This document shows, piece by piece, positions 18,656 through 26,773 of a stretch of 64,000 nucleotides of DNA. The notes beneath the pieces were generated by a model. The model did no database searches, had not been told where the DNA came from, and saw nothing but the letters and a program-made list of their open reading frames with translations. Position 1 is the stretch's first letter, and each line of letters begins with the position of its first letter. This DNA is from Isoptericola dokdonensis DS-3 (GTDB taxonomy: Bacteria > Actinomycetota > Actinomycetes > Actinomycetales > Cellulomonadaceae), in assembly GCF_001636295.1 (NCBI RefSeq), contig NZ_CP014209.1, positions 3,162,001-3,226,000 on the forward strand, given 5' to 3'. A program made the translations under genes and the position numbers.

Positions 18656-18710
18656 GAGCGTCTCTGAATGTCGGGAGTCCGGCGTTGGTTCGCGACATTC
18701 AGAGACGCTC
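18656..18710. repeat. Palindromic repeat flanking the DUF559 gene (upstream copy)
   Basis: Perfect 18-bp arms 18656-18673 (GAGCGTCTCTGAATGTCG) and 18693-18710 surround 19 nt. The sequence differs from the copy at 17553-17607 mainly by compensated changes in the arms (GGATGTC/GACGTCC against GAATGTC/GACATTC) and by a different loop. It lies 61 bp upstream of the DUF559 start and 50 bp before the sigK promoter. Confidence 0.8.
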
Positions 18711-18759
18711 GGCGGACGGGCGCTCGGCGGTGGCGGCCGTGGCTGCGGTGGGGATGGAC

Positions 18760-18786
18760 CCATCCGCGCGGCCGTCGGCACCGAAC
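18760..18786 (+). promoter_or_regulatory. SigK-type promoter of sigK-rskA
   Basis: CCATCC (18760-18765), 15 bp, CCGAAC (18781-18786). The same two hexamers with the same spacing occur before the fasciclin gene and dipZ. Mycobacterial SigK promoters have a CCATCC -35 and a CCGAAT-like -10 (from memory), so autoregulation is likely. The transcript would start near 18793, about 75 nt before the sigK start codon. Confidence 0.8.
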
Positions 18787-18867
18787 CACTGGTGTCCCGG
18801 ACGGTCCGGGACGACGGCGGGAGGCACGCAGATCGACCCGGCACGCACCGTGCGGCACACTGTTCGG

Positions 18868-19434
18868 GTGCCACCACCGGGGACGACACCGATCGACGAC
18901 GCGCTCGTCGCGTGCGCCGACGGCGACGCCGCGACCTTCGGCGCCGTGTACGACGCGCTCGCGCCCGTCGCGCACGGCACAGCGCTCGCGGTCCTGCGCG
19001 ACCCGGACCACGCCGCCGAGGTGACGCAGGAGGTGATGGTCGAGGTGTGGCAGACAGCAGCACGGTTCGACCCCGCCCGCGCCTCCGCGCGCACCTGGGT
19101 CGCGACGCTCGCCCGACGGCGGGCCGTCGACAGGGTGCGGTCCGAGCAGTCGCGACGCGACCGCGACCAGCGTGACGTGGACTCCTCCCGGGCCGGTGCG
19201 GACCGGGACGTCGTCGCCGAGGACGTCGAGCGTCGGCTGGAGGGTGCCGCGGTGCGCCGCTGCCTCGACTCGCTCACGCCGACCCAGCGGGAGGCCGTCG
19301 TCGACGCCTACTACGGCGGGCGGACCTACCGGGAGGTCGCCGACCGGCTCGGCGCCGCGCTCCCGACCGTGAAGTCCCGCATCCGCGACGGCCTCGGCCG
19401 CCTGCGCGACTGCCTGGGGGTGAACCGTGGCTGA
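18868..19434 (+). CDS. sigK: ECF RNA polymerase sigma factor SigK
   Basis: 188 residues. Region 2 covers about 30-95 (VYDALAPVAHGTALAVLRDPDHAAEVTQEVMVEVW, ARTWVATLARRRAVDRVR) and region 4 about 125-180 (SLTPTQREAVVDAYYGGRTYREVADRLGAALPTVKSRIRDGL). Cysteines fall at residues 132 and 182; M. tuberculosis SigK has a redox-sensing pair C133/C183 (from memory), so the switch may be conserved. GTG 18868 was chosen for domain fit, and the frame is open far upstream without homology. It overlaps rskA by 8 bp. The neighbours rskA, a fasciclin lipoprotein and dipZ match the mycobacterial SigK locus. Confidence 0.92.
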   Translation: MPPPGTTPIDDALVACADGDAATFGAVYDALAPVAHGTALAVLRDPDHAAEVTQEVMVEVWQTAARFDPARASARTWVATLARRRAVDRVRSEQSRRDRDQRDVDSSRAGADRDVVAEDVERRLEGAAVRRCLDSLTPTQREAVVDAYYGGRTYREVADRLGAALPTVKSRIRDGLGRLRDCLGVNRG

Positions 19435-20245
19435 CGACTACCGCGACGCCTGGGACCTGTTGCCCGCGTACGCGCTCGACGCCGTCGACGACCTGGAGCG
19501 GCGTGCCGTGGAGCGGCTGCTCGCCGACGACCCGGCCGCGCGCCGGGCGCTGGACGAGTACCGCGACGTCGTGGCCGCGTTCACCGTGGAGGCAGAGCCT
19601 CCGGCGCACGTGCGCGACGCCGTGCTGGCGCGCATCGCCGATGCGCCTGCGGGCGCTGCCGAACCCGACGCGACCGCCCCTCCCGTCCCGCTGGTGCGGC
19701 CCGGCACGTCGCCCGGCGACGACGTCGGCCAGGACGGGACGCCGGTGTCGCCCGCCGGGTCGACGTCCGACGGCGTGGTGCCGATCGACCGGCCCCGTCG
19801 CCGCCGCTGGACGTTCGTGGCGGCCGCGGCCGCCGCGGTGGTCGCGGTCGCCGTGCCGACGACGGTCGCGGTGCAGGCCCGCCAGGAGCAGGCCGTCATG
19901 CAGGAGCGTGCGGACGCCGTCGCCCGGATGATGGCCGACCCGTCCGCTCAGCTCATGCGGGGTGAGGTCACCGGCGGCGGTGAGGCGACGGTGCTGGTGG
20001 CGGGTGACGACTACCTGTTCAGCGCGACCGGGCTGCCCGGCCCGGGCGACGGGCAGGACTATCAGCTGTGGGTCGTGGGGGCGGACGGCGCGGTCTCCCC
20101 GGCGGGCGTGCTGCCGACCGACGACGGCGCGACGGAGCAGCTGGTGCAGGACGTCCCGGGTGTGGGCGTCGCGGTGACGATGGAGCCCGAGGGCGGTTCG
20201 GAGCAGCCGACGTCGGACCCGATCGTCGTGCTCGCACAGGGATGA
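19427..20245 (+). CDS. rskA: Anti-sigma-K factor RskA
   Basis: 272 residues. The N-terminal anti-sigma domain (about 1-75) starts DDYRDAWDLLPAYALDAVDDLERRAVERLL, typical of RskA, which lacks the zinc-binding His/Cys of ZAS proteins. A proline-rich linker, basic RPRRRRW and one membrane helix (about 127-147) follow. The extracytoplasmic RskA domain includes YLFSATGLPGPGDGQDYQLWVVGADGAVSPAGVL. It should hold SigK at the membrane until regulated proteolysis releases it. The overlap with sigK indicates coupling. A 24-bp direct repeat begins over its stop codon. Confidence 0.93.
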   Translation: MADDYRDAWDLLPAYALDAVDDLERRAVERLLADDPAARRALDEYRDVVAAFTVEAEPPAHVRDAVLARIADAPAGAAEPDATAPPVPLVRPGTSPGDDVGQDGTPVSPAGSTSDGVVPIDRPRRRRWTFVAAAAAAVVAVAVPTTVAVQARQEQAVMQERADAVARMMADPSAQLMRGEVTGGGEATVLVAGDDYLFSATGLPGPGDGQDYQLWVVGADGAVSPAGVLPTDDGATEQLVQDVPGVGVAVTMEPEGGSEQPTSDPIVVLAQG

Positions 20246-20318
20246 CCCGGAGCGAGCTGGCGAGTGCAGGGGCAGCGCGACCATGGGTACCGCGGATGAC
20301 CCGGAGCGAGCCGGCGAG
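20241..20318 (+). repeat. Direct repeat of 24 bp at the end of rskA
   Basis: Copies at 20241-20264 and 20295-20318 match at 23 of 24 positions (GATGACCCGGAGCGAGCYGG then CGAG), 54 bp apart. The first includes the rskA stop codon. The rest of 20246-20363 holds no recognisable gene. Confidence 0.75.
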
Positions 20319-20363
20319 CCCGACCCGGCCACGTGCACCGGTGCCGGACCGGCCCAGACGCGA

Positions 20364-20399
20364 ACCGGCCCGCCTCGTCGGGTGACGAGACGGGCCGGT
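20364..20399. terminator. Bidirectional terminator between rskA and the fasciclin gene
   Basis: Arms 20364-20379 (ACCGGCCCGCCTCGTC) and 20384-20399 match at 15 of 16 positions around GGGT. It lies between convergent transcripts and can serve both. Confidence 0.75.
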
Positions 20400-20440
20400 G
20401 GTTCCGCTCCGGGCGCCCCCTGCGCGCCCGGGGCGTGGGA

Positions 20441-21139
20441 TCACATGGTCGGCATGAGGACGGAGTCGATGAGGTACACGGTGGCGTTCTGCGTCATGAC
20501 GCCGCCGCAGACGACGTTCGCGTCGTTGACCATGAGCTCGTCGCCGGAGCCGGTGACCTCGAGGGTGTCGCCCTGGACGGTGGTGTGCTCGCCGGGCAGG
20601 TCCTCGGGGAGGGTCTGGCCCTCGACGACGTGGTAGGTGAGGACGGACGTCAGGAGGTCGGCGTCGGTCGACAGGGTGTCGAGGGTGGCGGCGTCGACGG
20701 CCTCGAAGGCTTCGTCGACGGGGGCGAAGACGGTGAACTCGCCGCCGTTGAGGGTGTCGACGAGGTTGACGTCGGGGTTGAGCTCGCCGCTGACGGCGGA
20801 CACGAGCGTGGTGAGCATCGGGTTGTTGGACGCGGCGACCGCGACGGGCTCGGTGGACATGCCCTCGATGGAGCCGGCGCCGTCGGGCACCTGCTCGGCG
20901 TACGCCTCGCAGCCGGGGCCGACGAGGTTGGCGGCGGGGTCCATGGCCATGTCGGACTCCATGTCCTCCTCCATGGGGGACTCGGAGGCCATGTCGTCCT
21001 CCATCGGGGTCTCCTCGGTCATGGTGTCCTCGGAGCCCGACATGTCACCGCTGTCGTCGGAGGAGCAGGCGCCGAGCGTCAGCAGGGCCAGGGTGGCGAA
21101 ACCGGCGGCGGCGGTGCGGGTGCGAGTGGATGCCTTCAT
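20441..21139 (-). CDS. Fasciclin (FAS1) domain lipoprotein, MPT83/MPT70-like
   Basis: 232 residues. A lipoprotein signal ends LLTLGAC with the lipidated C25. Residues about 33-65 are acidic and rich in Met (eight in some 35 residues). The FAS1 domain (about 95-232) has [43 protein letters not shown] and ends [11 protein letters not shown]. In mycobacteria the SigK regulon encodes MPT83 and MPT70, secreted or lipidated FAS1 proteins. The gene here has its own SigK-type promoter (21189-21215). ATG 21139 follows AGGAGAGAACG. It is likely an envelope protein for adhesion or stress; its role is not established. Confidence 0.92.
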   Translation of the reverse strand: MKASTRTRTAAAGFATLALLTLGACSSDDSGDMSGSEDTMTEETPMEDDMASESPMEEDMESDMAMDPAANLVGPGCEAYAEQVPDGAGSIEGMSTEPVAVAASNNPMLTTLVSAVSGELNPDVNLVDTLNGGEFTVFAPVDEAFEAVDAATLDTLSTDADLLTSVLTYHVVEGQTLPEDLPGEHTTVQGDTLEVTGSGDELMVNDANVVCGGVMTQNATVYLIDSVLMPTM

Positions 21140-21188
21140 CGTTCTCTCCTTGCCTCGTCGCCCCGACCTCTCCGGGGCTTCACGGGTG

Positions 21189-21215
21189 GTTCGGAGCGGT
21201 GCGGCGGGTGGATGG
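21189..21215 (-). promoter_or_regulatory. SigK-type promoter of the fasciclin lipoprotein gene
   Basis: On the minus strand CCATCC (21215-21210), 15 bp, CCGAAC (21194-21189), identical hexamers and spacing to the promoters at 18760 and 21894. Transcription would start near 21182, about 43 nt before the start codon. Confidence 0.8.
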
Positions 21216-21250
21216 CTCCGGATCGAACTTTTTCTCGGCAGACTCGGGTC

Positions 21251-21889
21251 ATGAGCGCGAGGGCGGCGGTGCGGCGGTTCGACGGGGCGATCCTCGGCGT
21301 GGGGACGACGTCGGGCACCCGGCTGGTGGTGGGTCGCTGGGCGAGGTCGCCGTTCGGCGCGTTCGCGGACGTGATGGTCGAGGACGTGGCGGGGCGGCGC
21401 CTGCTGATGGCTCCGGCGCACGTGGCGGGCTTCGTCGCGACGACCTACGGGTTCGACGACGTCTGGGAGGGGCCGGTGGTCGCGCGGCGGGAGGCGGCGC
21501 CCGCCGAGGGCGCGGCGGCGGCCTCGCGGGCGATCACGGTCGTGGCGGGTCCGCTGCGGCTGCGCGCGGTCGTCGGGCCGCGTACCGCGCTCGGGCGGCT
21601 GCTGCGCACGGTGCCACGCCCGCTCGCGACCTCGTCGTCGTTCACCCTGGTCACGGACCCGGTGGCGCGGCTCCTGGTGGGTGGCGTCCGCACCCGCGGG
21701 TCGGCGGGCGGGGGCCGGCTGGAGACGTACGGCGCGACGGACGTGCACGCCGTCGTGGCGGTCGAGGCGACGTGGGACGGGGCGGACCTCGGGTCGTTGG
21801 CGGACGTCGACCCGCCGGTGCGGTTCGGGTTCGGCTCGACGCCGCGGCGTCCGTCGTTGACGACGGTGACCACCACGGTGCGGGGGTAG
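21251..21889 (+). CDS. Hypothetical protein between the fasciclin gene and dipZ
   Basis: 212 residues, no signal peptide or membrane helix, rich in beta strands. The start is ATG 21251. Landmarks are [57 protein letters not shown], and [22 protein letters not shown] do not recognise a family. It is divergent from the fasciclin gene, ends 38 bp before dipZ, and could be part of the SigK cluster. No CCATCC/CCGAAC box is seen on this strand; a weak CAGACT lies 6 nt before the ATG, compatible with a leaderless message. Confidence 0.7.
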   Translation: MSARAAVRRFDGAILGVGTTSGTRLVVGRWARSPFGAFADVMVEDVAGRRLLMAPAHVAGFVATTYGFDDVWEGPVVARREAAPAEGAAAASRAITVVAGPLRLRAVVGPRTALGRLLRTVPRPLATSSSFTLVTDPVARLLVGGVRTRGSAGGGRLETYGATDVHAVVAVEATWDGADLGSLADVDPPVRFGFGSTPRRPSLTTVTTTVRG

Positions 21890-21893
21890 CGGG

Positions 21894-21920
21894 CCATCCG
21901 CGGGGCCGCCGGCTCCGAAC
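21894..21920 (+). promoter_or_regulatory. SigK-type promoter of dipZ, giving a leaderless message
   Basis: CCATCC (21894-21899), 15 bp, CCGAAC (21915-21920). Only 7 nt separate the -10 box from ATG 21928, so transcription should begin at or next to the start codon. Confidence 0.8.
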
Positions 21921-21927
21921 CGGGGTC

Positions 21928-23964
21928 ATGGAGACGCTCATCCTCATCGGTCTGCTCGGCGGTCTGATCACCGGGATCTCGCCGTGCATCCTGCCGATGC
22001 TGCCGGTCATCTTCTTCGCGGGCGGGGTCGAGGGGGCTCGGGAGCGGTCCGCCGACGCCTCGGACGACGCGGACCCGGACACGCCGGACGGCGAGCACGC
22101 CCGGGACGGCGCCGCGCAGCCCGTCGCGGCGGCGACGTCGGGCGGGGGCGTCGACCCGGCGCTGTTCGCCGGGGCGCCGCCGGTGCGGGTGGGTCGCGGG
22201 GGTCGCGTGGTGACCGGCGCGGCGGCCGGTCGCGGGCCGGTGTCGGTGCCGATCTCCGGTGACACCTTGCCGGACGCTGCCGATGCCGGCGACACCGGTG
22301 CCGGGTCCGTCGCGCCGGCGGGCATCCCGGGCGACGCGGACGTGTCACGACGTCGGGCCGCGCGGTCGTGGCGGCCCTACCTGGTGATCGCGGGTCTGGT
22401 GGTGAGCTTCAGCGTCTTCACGCTGCTGGGTTCGCTCATCCTGGGTGCGCTGGGGCTGCCGCAGGACCTGCTGCGCTGGCTGGGCATCGGGCTGCTCGTC
22501 GCGATCGGCGTGGGGATGATCGTGCCTCGCTTCGAGGAGGTCCTGGAGCGGCCGTTCCTGCGGGTCGCCGCGTGGGGCTCGCGTCGCGGGCCGAGCCAGG
22601 ATCGTGGCGCGTTCCTGCTGGGGCTGGGCCTGGGCGTGCTGTACGTGCCGTGCGCGGGGCCGGTGCTGGCCGCGATCACGGTGGCGGGCGCGACGGGCGA
22701 CATCGGTCCCGGCACCGTGGCGCTCACGGTGAGCTTCGCCGTCGGCGCGGCGATCCCGCTGCTCGTCTTCGCCCTGGCCGGACGTCGGGTGGCCGAACGG
22801 GTGCGCGGCTTCCAGCGGCACCAGCGCGGCATCCGGGTCGCCGGGGGCGCCGTCATGATCGCCCTGGCCGGGGCGCTCGCGCTGAACCTGCCGGCCCAGC
22901 TCCAGCGGGCCCTGCCGGACTACACCGGCACGCTGCAGGAGCGGCTCGACTCCAGCGACGCCGTCGACGAGGCGCTGGGCCTGGGCGGCATCGTCACGGA
23001 CACGAACCGCGAGCTGTCGAACTGCACGAGCGGGTCGACCGAGCTCGCGGACTGCGGCACCGCGCCGCCGCTGACCGGGATCACGCAGTGGCTGAACACG
23101 CCGGGCAACGCTCCCGTGGACCTGGCGGACCTGCGCGGCAAGGTGGTGCTGATCGACTTCTGGACGTACTCCTGCATCAACTGCCAGCGGGCGCTGCCGC
23201 ACGTCAACGCCTGGTACGACGCGTACGCCGACGCCGGGCTGGAGGTGATCGGGGTGCACACGCCGGAGTTCGCTTTCGAGCGCGAGACGCGCAACGTGAT
23301 CGCGGGCGCCGAGGACCTCGGCGTCGACCACCCGATCGCGCAGGACAACTCCTACTCCACGTGGACGGGCTACCGGAACCGGTACTGGCCGGCGGAGTAC
23401 CTCATCGACGCCGACGGCACGGTGCGCTACCTGAAGTTCGGCGAGGGGGACTACGCCACGACCGAGCAGCACGTCCGGGACCTGCTGCGCGCGGCCGACC
23501 CGACCGTGGAGCTCCCGGAGCCGACCGACATCGAGGACTCCACCCCGGACGGCTCCACGACGCCGGAGACGTACCTCGCGCTCAACAAGGTCTTCAACTA
23601 CTCGGGGCCGACGGCGTACGGGAGCGGGGAGCGGGAGTTCGAGGCGCCGGAGGAGCAGCCCGCGGACACGTTCTCGCTCGCCGGGACCTGGGAGGTCGAC
23701 TTCCAGGGGGCGACGTCGGTGTCCGACGACGCCCGGCTGCGGCTCGGCTACCGGTCCACGGACGTGTACGCCGTCCTCGGCGGCGAGGGCACCGTGACCG
23801 CGCGGGTTCTCGCCGACGACGGGACGGTGCGGGCCGAGCGGGAGATCGACGTCACGGGGAGCCCGACGCTCCACGACGTGCTGCGCGGGGACTCCCCGAC
23901 GTCGGGCACGGTCGAGCTGGACGTCCCGCCGGGCGTGACGGTGTACACCTTCACCTTCGGGTGA
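21928..23964 (+). CDS. dipZ: DipZ: CcdA-type membrane domain fused to a thioredoxin-like domain
   Basis: 678 residues. The CcdA/DsbD-like membrane part has GLLGGLITGISPCILPMLPVIFF at the N-terminus and GLGLGVLYVPCAGPVLAAI later; these two cysteines probably carry electrons across the membrane. After about residue 395 a thioredoxin-like domain has WTYSCINCQRALPHV (CxxC) and VIGVHTPEFAFE. A C-terminal carbohydrate-binding-like beta domain (about 560-678) follows, as in M. tuberculosis DipZ. Residues about 36-145 between the first two helices form a long, acidic/Gly-rich insert. DipZ supplies reducing power to extracytoplasmic thiols. It sits next to the fasciclin gene as in mycobacteria. Confidence 0.95.
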   Translation: METLILIGLLGGLITGISPCILPMLPVIFFAGGVEGARERSADASDDADPDTPDGEHARDGAAQPVAAATSGGGVDPALFAGAPPVRVGRGGRVVTGAAAGRGPVSVPISGDTLPDAADAGDTGAGSVAPAGIPGDADVSRRRAARSWRPYLVIAGLVVSFSVFTLLGSLILGALGLPQDLLRWLGIGLLVAIGVGMIVPRFEEVLERPFLRVAAWGSRRGPSQDRGAFLLGLGLGVLYVPCAGPVLAAITVAGATGDIGPGTVALTVSFAVGAAIPLLVFALAGRRVAERVRGFQRHQRGIRVAGGAVMIALAGALALNLPAQLQRALPDYTGTLQERLDSSDAVDEALGLGGIVTDTNRELSNCTSGSTELADCGTAPPLTGITQWLNTPGNAPVDLADLRGKVVLIDFWTYSCINCQRALPHVNAWYDAYADAGLEVIGVHTPEFAFERETRNVIAGAEDLGVDHPIAQDNSYSTWTGYRNRYWPAEYLIDADGTVRYLKFGEGDYATTEQHVRDLLRAADPTVELPEPTDIEDSTPDGSTTPETYLALNKVFNYSGPTAYGSGEREFEAPEEQPADTFSLAGTWEVDFQGATSVSDDARLRLGYRSTDVYAVLGGEGTVTARVLADDGTVRAEREIDVTGSPTLHDVLRGDSPTSGTVELDVPPGVTVYTFTFG

Positions 23965-23983
23965 CGAGCCCGGGCGCGGGCGT

Positions 23984-24028
23984 CCCCACCCGTCTCGCGC
24001 CGGCCCCCGCGGAGCGGGACGGGTGGGG
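23984..24028. terminator. Hairpin between convergent dipZ and DUF4232 gene
   Basis: Perfect 11-bp arms CCCCACCCGTC (23984-23994) and 24018-24028, with further GC pairing inside. It lies between two converging genes, so it is probably a shared terminator. Confidence 0.55.
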
Positions 24029-24044
24029 TCGCTCGCGCCCGGTC

Positions 24045-25385
24045 TCAGGGGACGGACCACCCCGACGACGCCTGGACCCACGGGCTGACGCGCACCTCGG
24101 CGCCGTCGAGGACGTCGAGGGTGGCCGGCCCGGCCTCCGTGCCGAGACCCGGCGCGATCTCGGGGACGAGGCGCACGGGGTCGGCGTCGGTGACGGTCGT
24201 GACCTCCACCGCGACGGTGACGTCCGGGTCGTTCGCGGTGGACATGGCACCCCACTGGAGGGTCGACATCACGGACTCCCCGGCGGGCACCACCACCCGC
24301 CCCGGGACGACGCCGTCCGCCGCGGCGACGACCCGGACGTCGTCCTGGGGTGCGTCGGCGGCGTCGAGGAACACGAGCCGGGGCACGCCGTCGACGGCGC
24401 ACGACCGGCCGGACGTGTTGCGCGCCAGGACGGAGAGGTAGCGCTGCCCGGCTGCGGCGTCCGGGGCGGAGAGGGTCGGTTCGAGGTCGTCGCCGGTGCA
24501 GTCGGGCGCGTCGTGATCCGCGGGCCAGGCCTCCACGCCGTCGGGCAGGGGCACCGTGTGCGGCACGACGGCGGGTGGTTCGAGCCCTGCGACCCAGACC
24601 TGCACCGGCTCGCCGTCCGGCACGGTGATCTCGGCCTCGGAGGGGGTCACGACGGACGCCTCGTCCTGCGTGGCGAGCCACGCGGCGAGCTCCTGCGCGG
24701 CGGCCGCCGACGTGGCGGTCACGGTGAGCAGGCTCGGCGACGCCTGGTTCCACGTGAAGACGGCGGAGGTGACGTCGGGGCGGGCGGCGACGTCGGCGAC
24801 GAGCCGGGCGGTGGCCTCCCGCGGCACGAGCCCGGCCGCGTACGTGGCGGTGCCGTCCGCGGTCCGCAGGGTGGCCGGTGGGGTGAACAGGTCGGCCCGG
24901 GCCACGAGGTCCGCGGCGACGGCGAGGTCGGCCGGGTCCGGCACGGTGACGGTGGTGTCGTCGACGGACACCGCACCGGCGGCCAGCAGCCGGTAGGCGA
25001 GCGCGACGGTGCCGTCGTCGGGCGAGTAGAGCTCGACGGGGCGCTCGCCGGCGTCGTCCGGCTCACCGGAGACGACCGTGACGTGGACGGCCGACGGCGT
25101 GCCCCAGCCGGTCGGGGCGAGCGCGGACGCGGCGTCGTCGGCGGCCTGCTGCGCGGCGTCGGGCGCGAGGTCGGGGTCGAGGTGCACGGTGACGCTCACG
25201 GCCCCGCCGTCGGCCTCGTCCCAGGCCTGCGCCTCGACGTCGACGACGCCGGGTACCTCGGCGGCCTGCCCGACGTCGTCGCGGACCCCGGACGGCAGCC
25301 CCGCGTCCCACGGGCTCCACCAGAGCAGGCCGAGGAGCGCGACCGCCACCACGACGACGGTCAGGGCGGCGAGGCGGCGAGGCAC
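24045..25385 (-). CDS. Membrane-anchored protein with a C-terminal DUF4232 domain
   Basis: 446 residues. One N-terminal helix (LAALTVVVVAVALLGLLWW) anchors it, with the rest outside the cytoplasm. Residues about 40-270 hold two or three similar alpha/beta repeats without a recognised family, each with D-x-A-A-Q/D helices. The C-terminal 150 residues match DUF4232: DCTGDDLEPTLSAPDAAAGQRYLSVLARNTSGRSCAVDGVPRLVF gives the two paired cysteines and the N-x-S-G-x-x-C core. The function is unknown. The start is GTG 25385, preceded by CAGGAT seven nt upstream. Confidence 0.78.
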   Translation of the reverse strand: MPRRLAALTVVVVAVALLGLLWWSPWDAGLPSGVRDDVGQAAEVPGVVDVEAQAWDEADGGAVSVTVHLDPDLAPDAAQQAADDAASALAPTGWGTPSAVHVTVVSGEPDDAGERPVELYSPDDGTVALAYRLLAAGAVSVDDTTVTVPDPADLAVAADLVARADLFTPPATLRTADGTATYAAGLVPREATARLVADVAARPDVTSAVFTWNQASPSLLTVTATSAAAAQELAAWLATQDEASVVTPSEAEITVPDGEPVQVWVAGLEPPAVVPHTVPLPDGVEAWPADHDAPDCTGDDLEPTLSAPDAAAGQRYLSVLARNTSGRSCAVDGVPRLVFLDAADAPQDDVRVVAAADGVVPGRVVVPAGESVMSTLQWGAMSTANDPDVTVAVEVTTVTDADPVRLVPEIAPGLGTEAGPATLDVLDGAEVRVSPWVQASSGWSVP

Positions 25386-25462
25386 GTCGACGATCCTGGC
25401 ACCTCGCGTGCCGGTCCGGGTGAGGGGGCGGTGCAGGACGTGTGTCGGCGCTCCCCCCGATC

Positions 25463-25479
25463 ACGTCCAGAGACGCTCG
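25463..25479 (+). repeat. Half copy of the DUF559-flanking palindrome
   Basis: ACGTCCAGAGACGCTCG is identical to one arm of the palindrome at 17553-17607 (bases 17592-17608). No complementary arm is nearby. It lies between the DUF4232 and oxidoreductase genes. Confidence 0.7.
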
Positions 25480-25488
25480 ACGGGCAGG

Positions 25489-26688
25489 TCAGGCGGCGAA
25501 CGCCTCCAGCGCGGCGCGGTCGACGGGTCCGGTGGCGCGGATCAGCTCCTCGGCGTCGTCCATGCGGTCCCACACGTTGATCCCCATCGCGCCCTGCACG
25601 CGACCGCCGTCCACCCAGAACAGCACGCACTCGCGGTCCGCCACGGACCCGCTGACGACGACCTCGCCCTCGGTGAGCCCCTTCGCCTCCATGCCGAGGT
25701 CGAGCTGGTCGGAGTAGAAGTAGGGGAGCACGTCGTAGGGCGCGCTCTCCCCGAGGATCGCGCGGGCGGCGTGCCTGCTCGTCTCGTCGGCCGTGGCCCA
25801 GTGCTCGAACCGCAGCAGGCGCCCGTAGCGCAGCGACGGGACGGCGGCGATGTCGCCCGCCGCCCAGACGTCGGGCGCGCTGGTGCGCAGGGTCCCCTCG
25901 ACGGCGAGGCCGCCGCCCGCGGAGCCCGGCACCAGCTCGATCCCGGCCTGCGACGCGAGCTCGGTCTCCGGCGTCACGCCGATCCCGACGACGACGGTCA
26001 CCGCGTCGAGCGTGGTGCCGTCGTCGAGGCGTACGCCGGTGGCGTGTCCGTCGCCGAGCACCTCCACGACGCTGCGGCCGTGCAGCAGCCGCACCCCGTG
26101 CTCGGTGTGCACGCCGGTGAAGATCGCCGCCGCCTCGGCGCCGAGCACGCCCAACGGGTGCGCCTCGCGCCCGACGACGGTGACGTCCCGCCCGAGCTGC
26201 CGCGCCGACGCCGCGACCTCCATGCCGATCCAGCCGTCCCCGACGACCACGACCGGGCCGTCCTCGGCGAGCGCTGCGGCGAGCCGGTCGGCGTCGGCGA
26301 CGCTGCGCAGGTGGTGCACGCCGTCGTGGTCCGCGCCGGGCACGTCGAGGCGTCGCACGCGGGAGCCGGTGGCGAGCAGCAGCCGGGAGTACCGCAGGGT
26401 GCCGCCGGGCGCCGTGTCGACGGTGCGGCCCGCGACGTCGAGGGCGAGGGCGGTGGTGGCGGTGCGCAGGTCGACGCCGTGGTCGGCGTACCAGCCGGCG
26501 TCGAGCGGGGTCAGGGTGTCCCGGCCGGCCTCGCCGCGCAGGTAGTCCTTGGACAGCGGCGGCCGCTCGTAGGGCACCTCCGCCTCGGCGGCGACGACGA
26601 CGAGGTCGCCGTCGTAGCCCTGCTCGCGCAACGTCTCGGTCGCGCGGGCCGCGGCGAGCCCGCCTCCGACGACGACGATCGGATCCAT
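25489..26688 (-). CDS. FAD-dependent NAD(P)H oxidoreductase (ferredoxin reductase type)
   Basis: 399 residues. The FAD-binding Rossmann motif is IVVVGGGLAAARATETL at residues 4-20. PYERPPLSKDYLRG is the signature of the rubredoxin/ferredoxin reductase family of dioxygenase systems. The NADH-binding site is VVVVGDGWIGMEVAASA, with D in the third position where G-x-G-x-x-G is expected, and FAD motif 2 is VWAAGDIAAVPS. It has the C-terminal reductase domain. It would pass electrons from NAD(P)H to a ferredoxin or small redox protein; none is adjacent. GGAGG precedes ATG 26688. Confidence 0.9.
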   Translation of the reverse strand: MDPIVVVGGGLAAARATETLREQGYDGDLVVVAAEAEVPYERPPLSKDYLRGEAGRDTLTPLDAGWYADHGVDLRTATTALALDVAGRTVDTAPGGTLRYSRLLLATGSRVRRLDVPGADHDGVHHLRSVADADRLAAALAEDGPVVVVGDGWIGMEVAASARQLGRDVTVVGREAHPLGVLGAEAAAIFTGVHTEHGVRLLHGRSVVEVLGDGHATGVRLDDGTTLDAVTVVVGIGVTPETELASQAGIELVPGSAGGGLAVEGTLRTSAPDVWAAGDIAAVPSLRYGRLLRFEHWATADETSRHAARAILGESAPYDVLPYFYSDQLDLGMEAKGLTEGEVVVSGSVADRECVLFWVDGGRVQGAMGINVWDRMDDAEELIRATGPVDRAALEAFAA

Positions 26689-26773
26689 GCTGATCCTCCA
26701 TGACCTGGGTGGGTGCTCGTCTCACACCTTGTCACGGGGCTCGCGCGCGCGCCGTGGGGCGGCGGCGAGGGGA

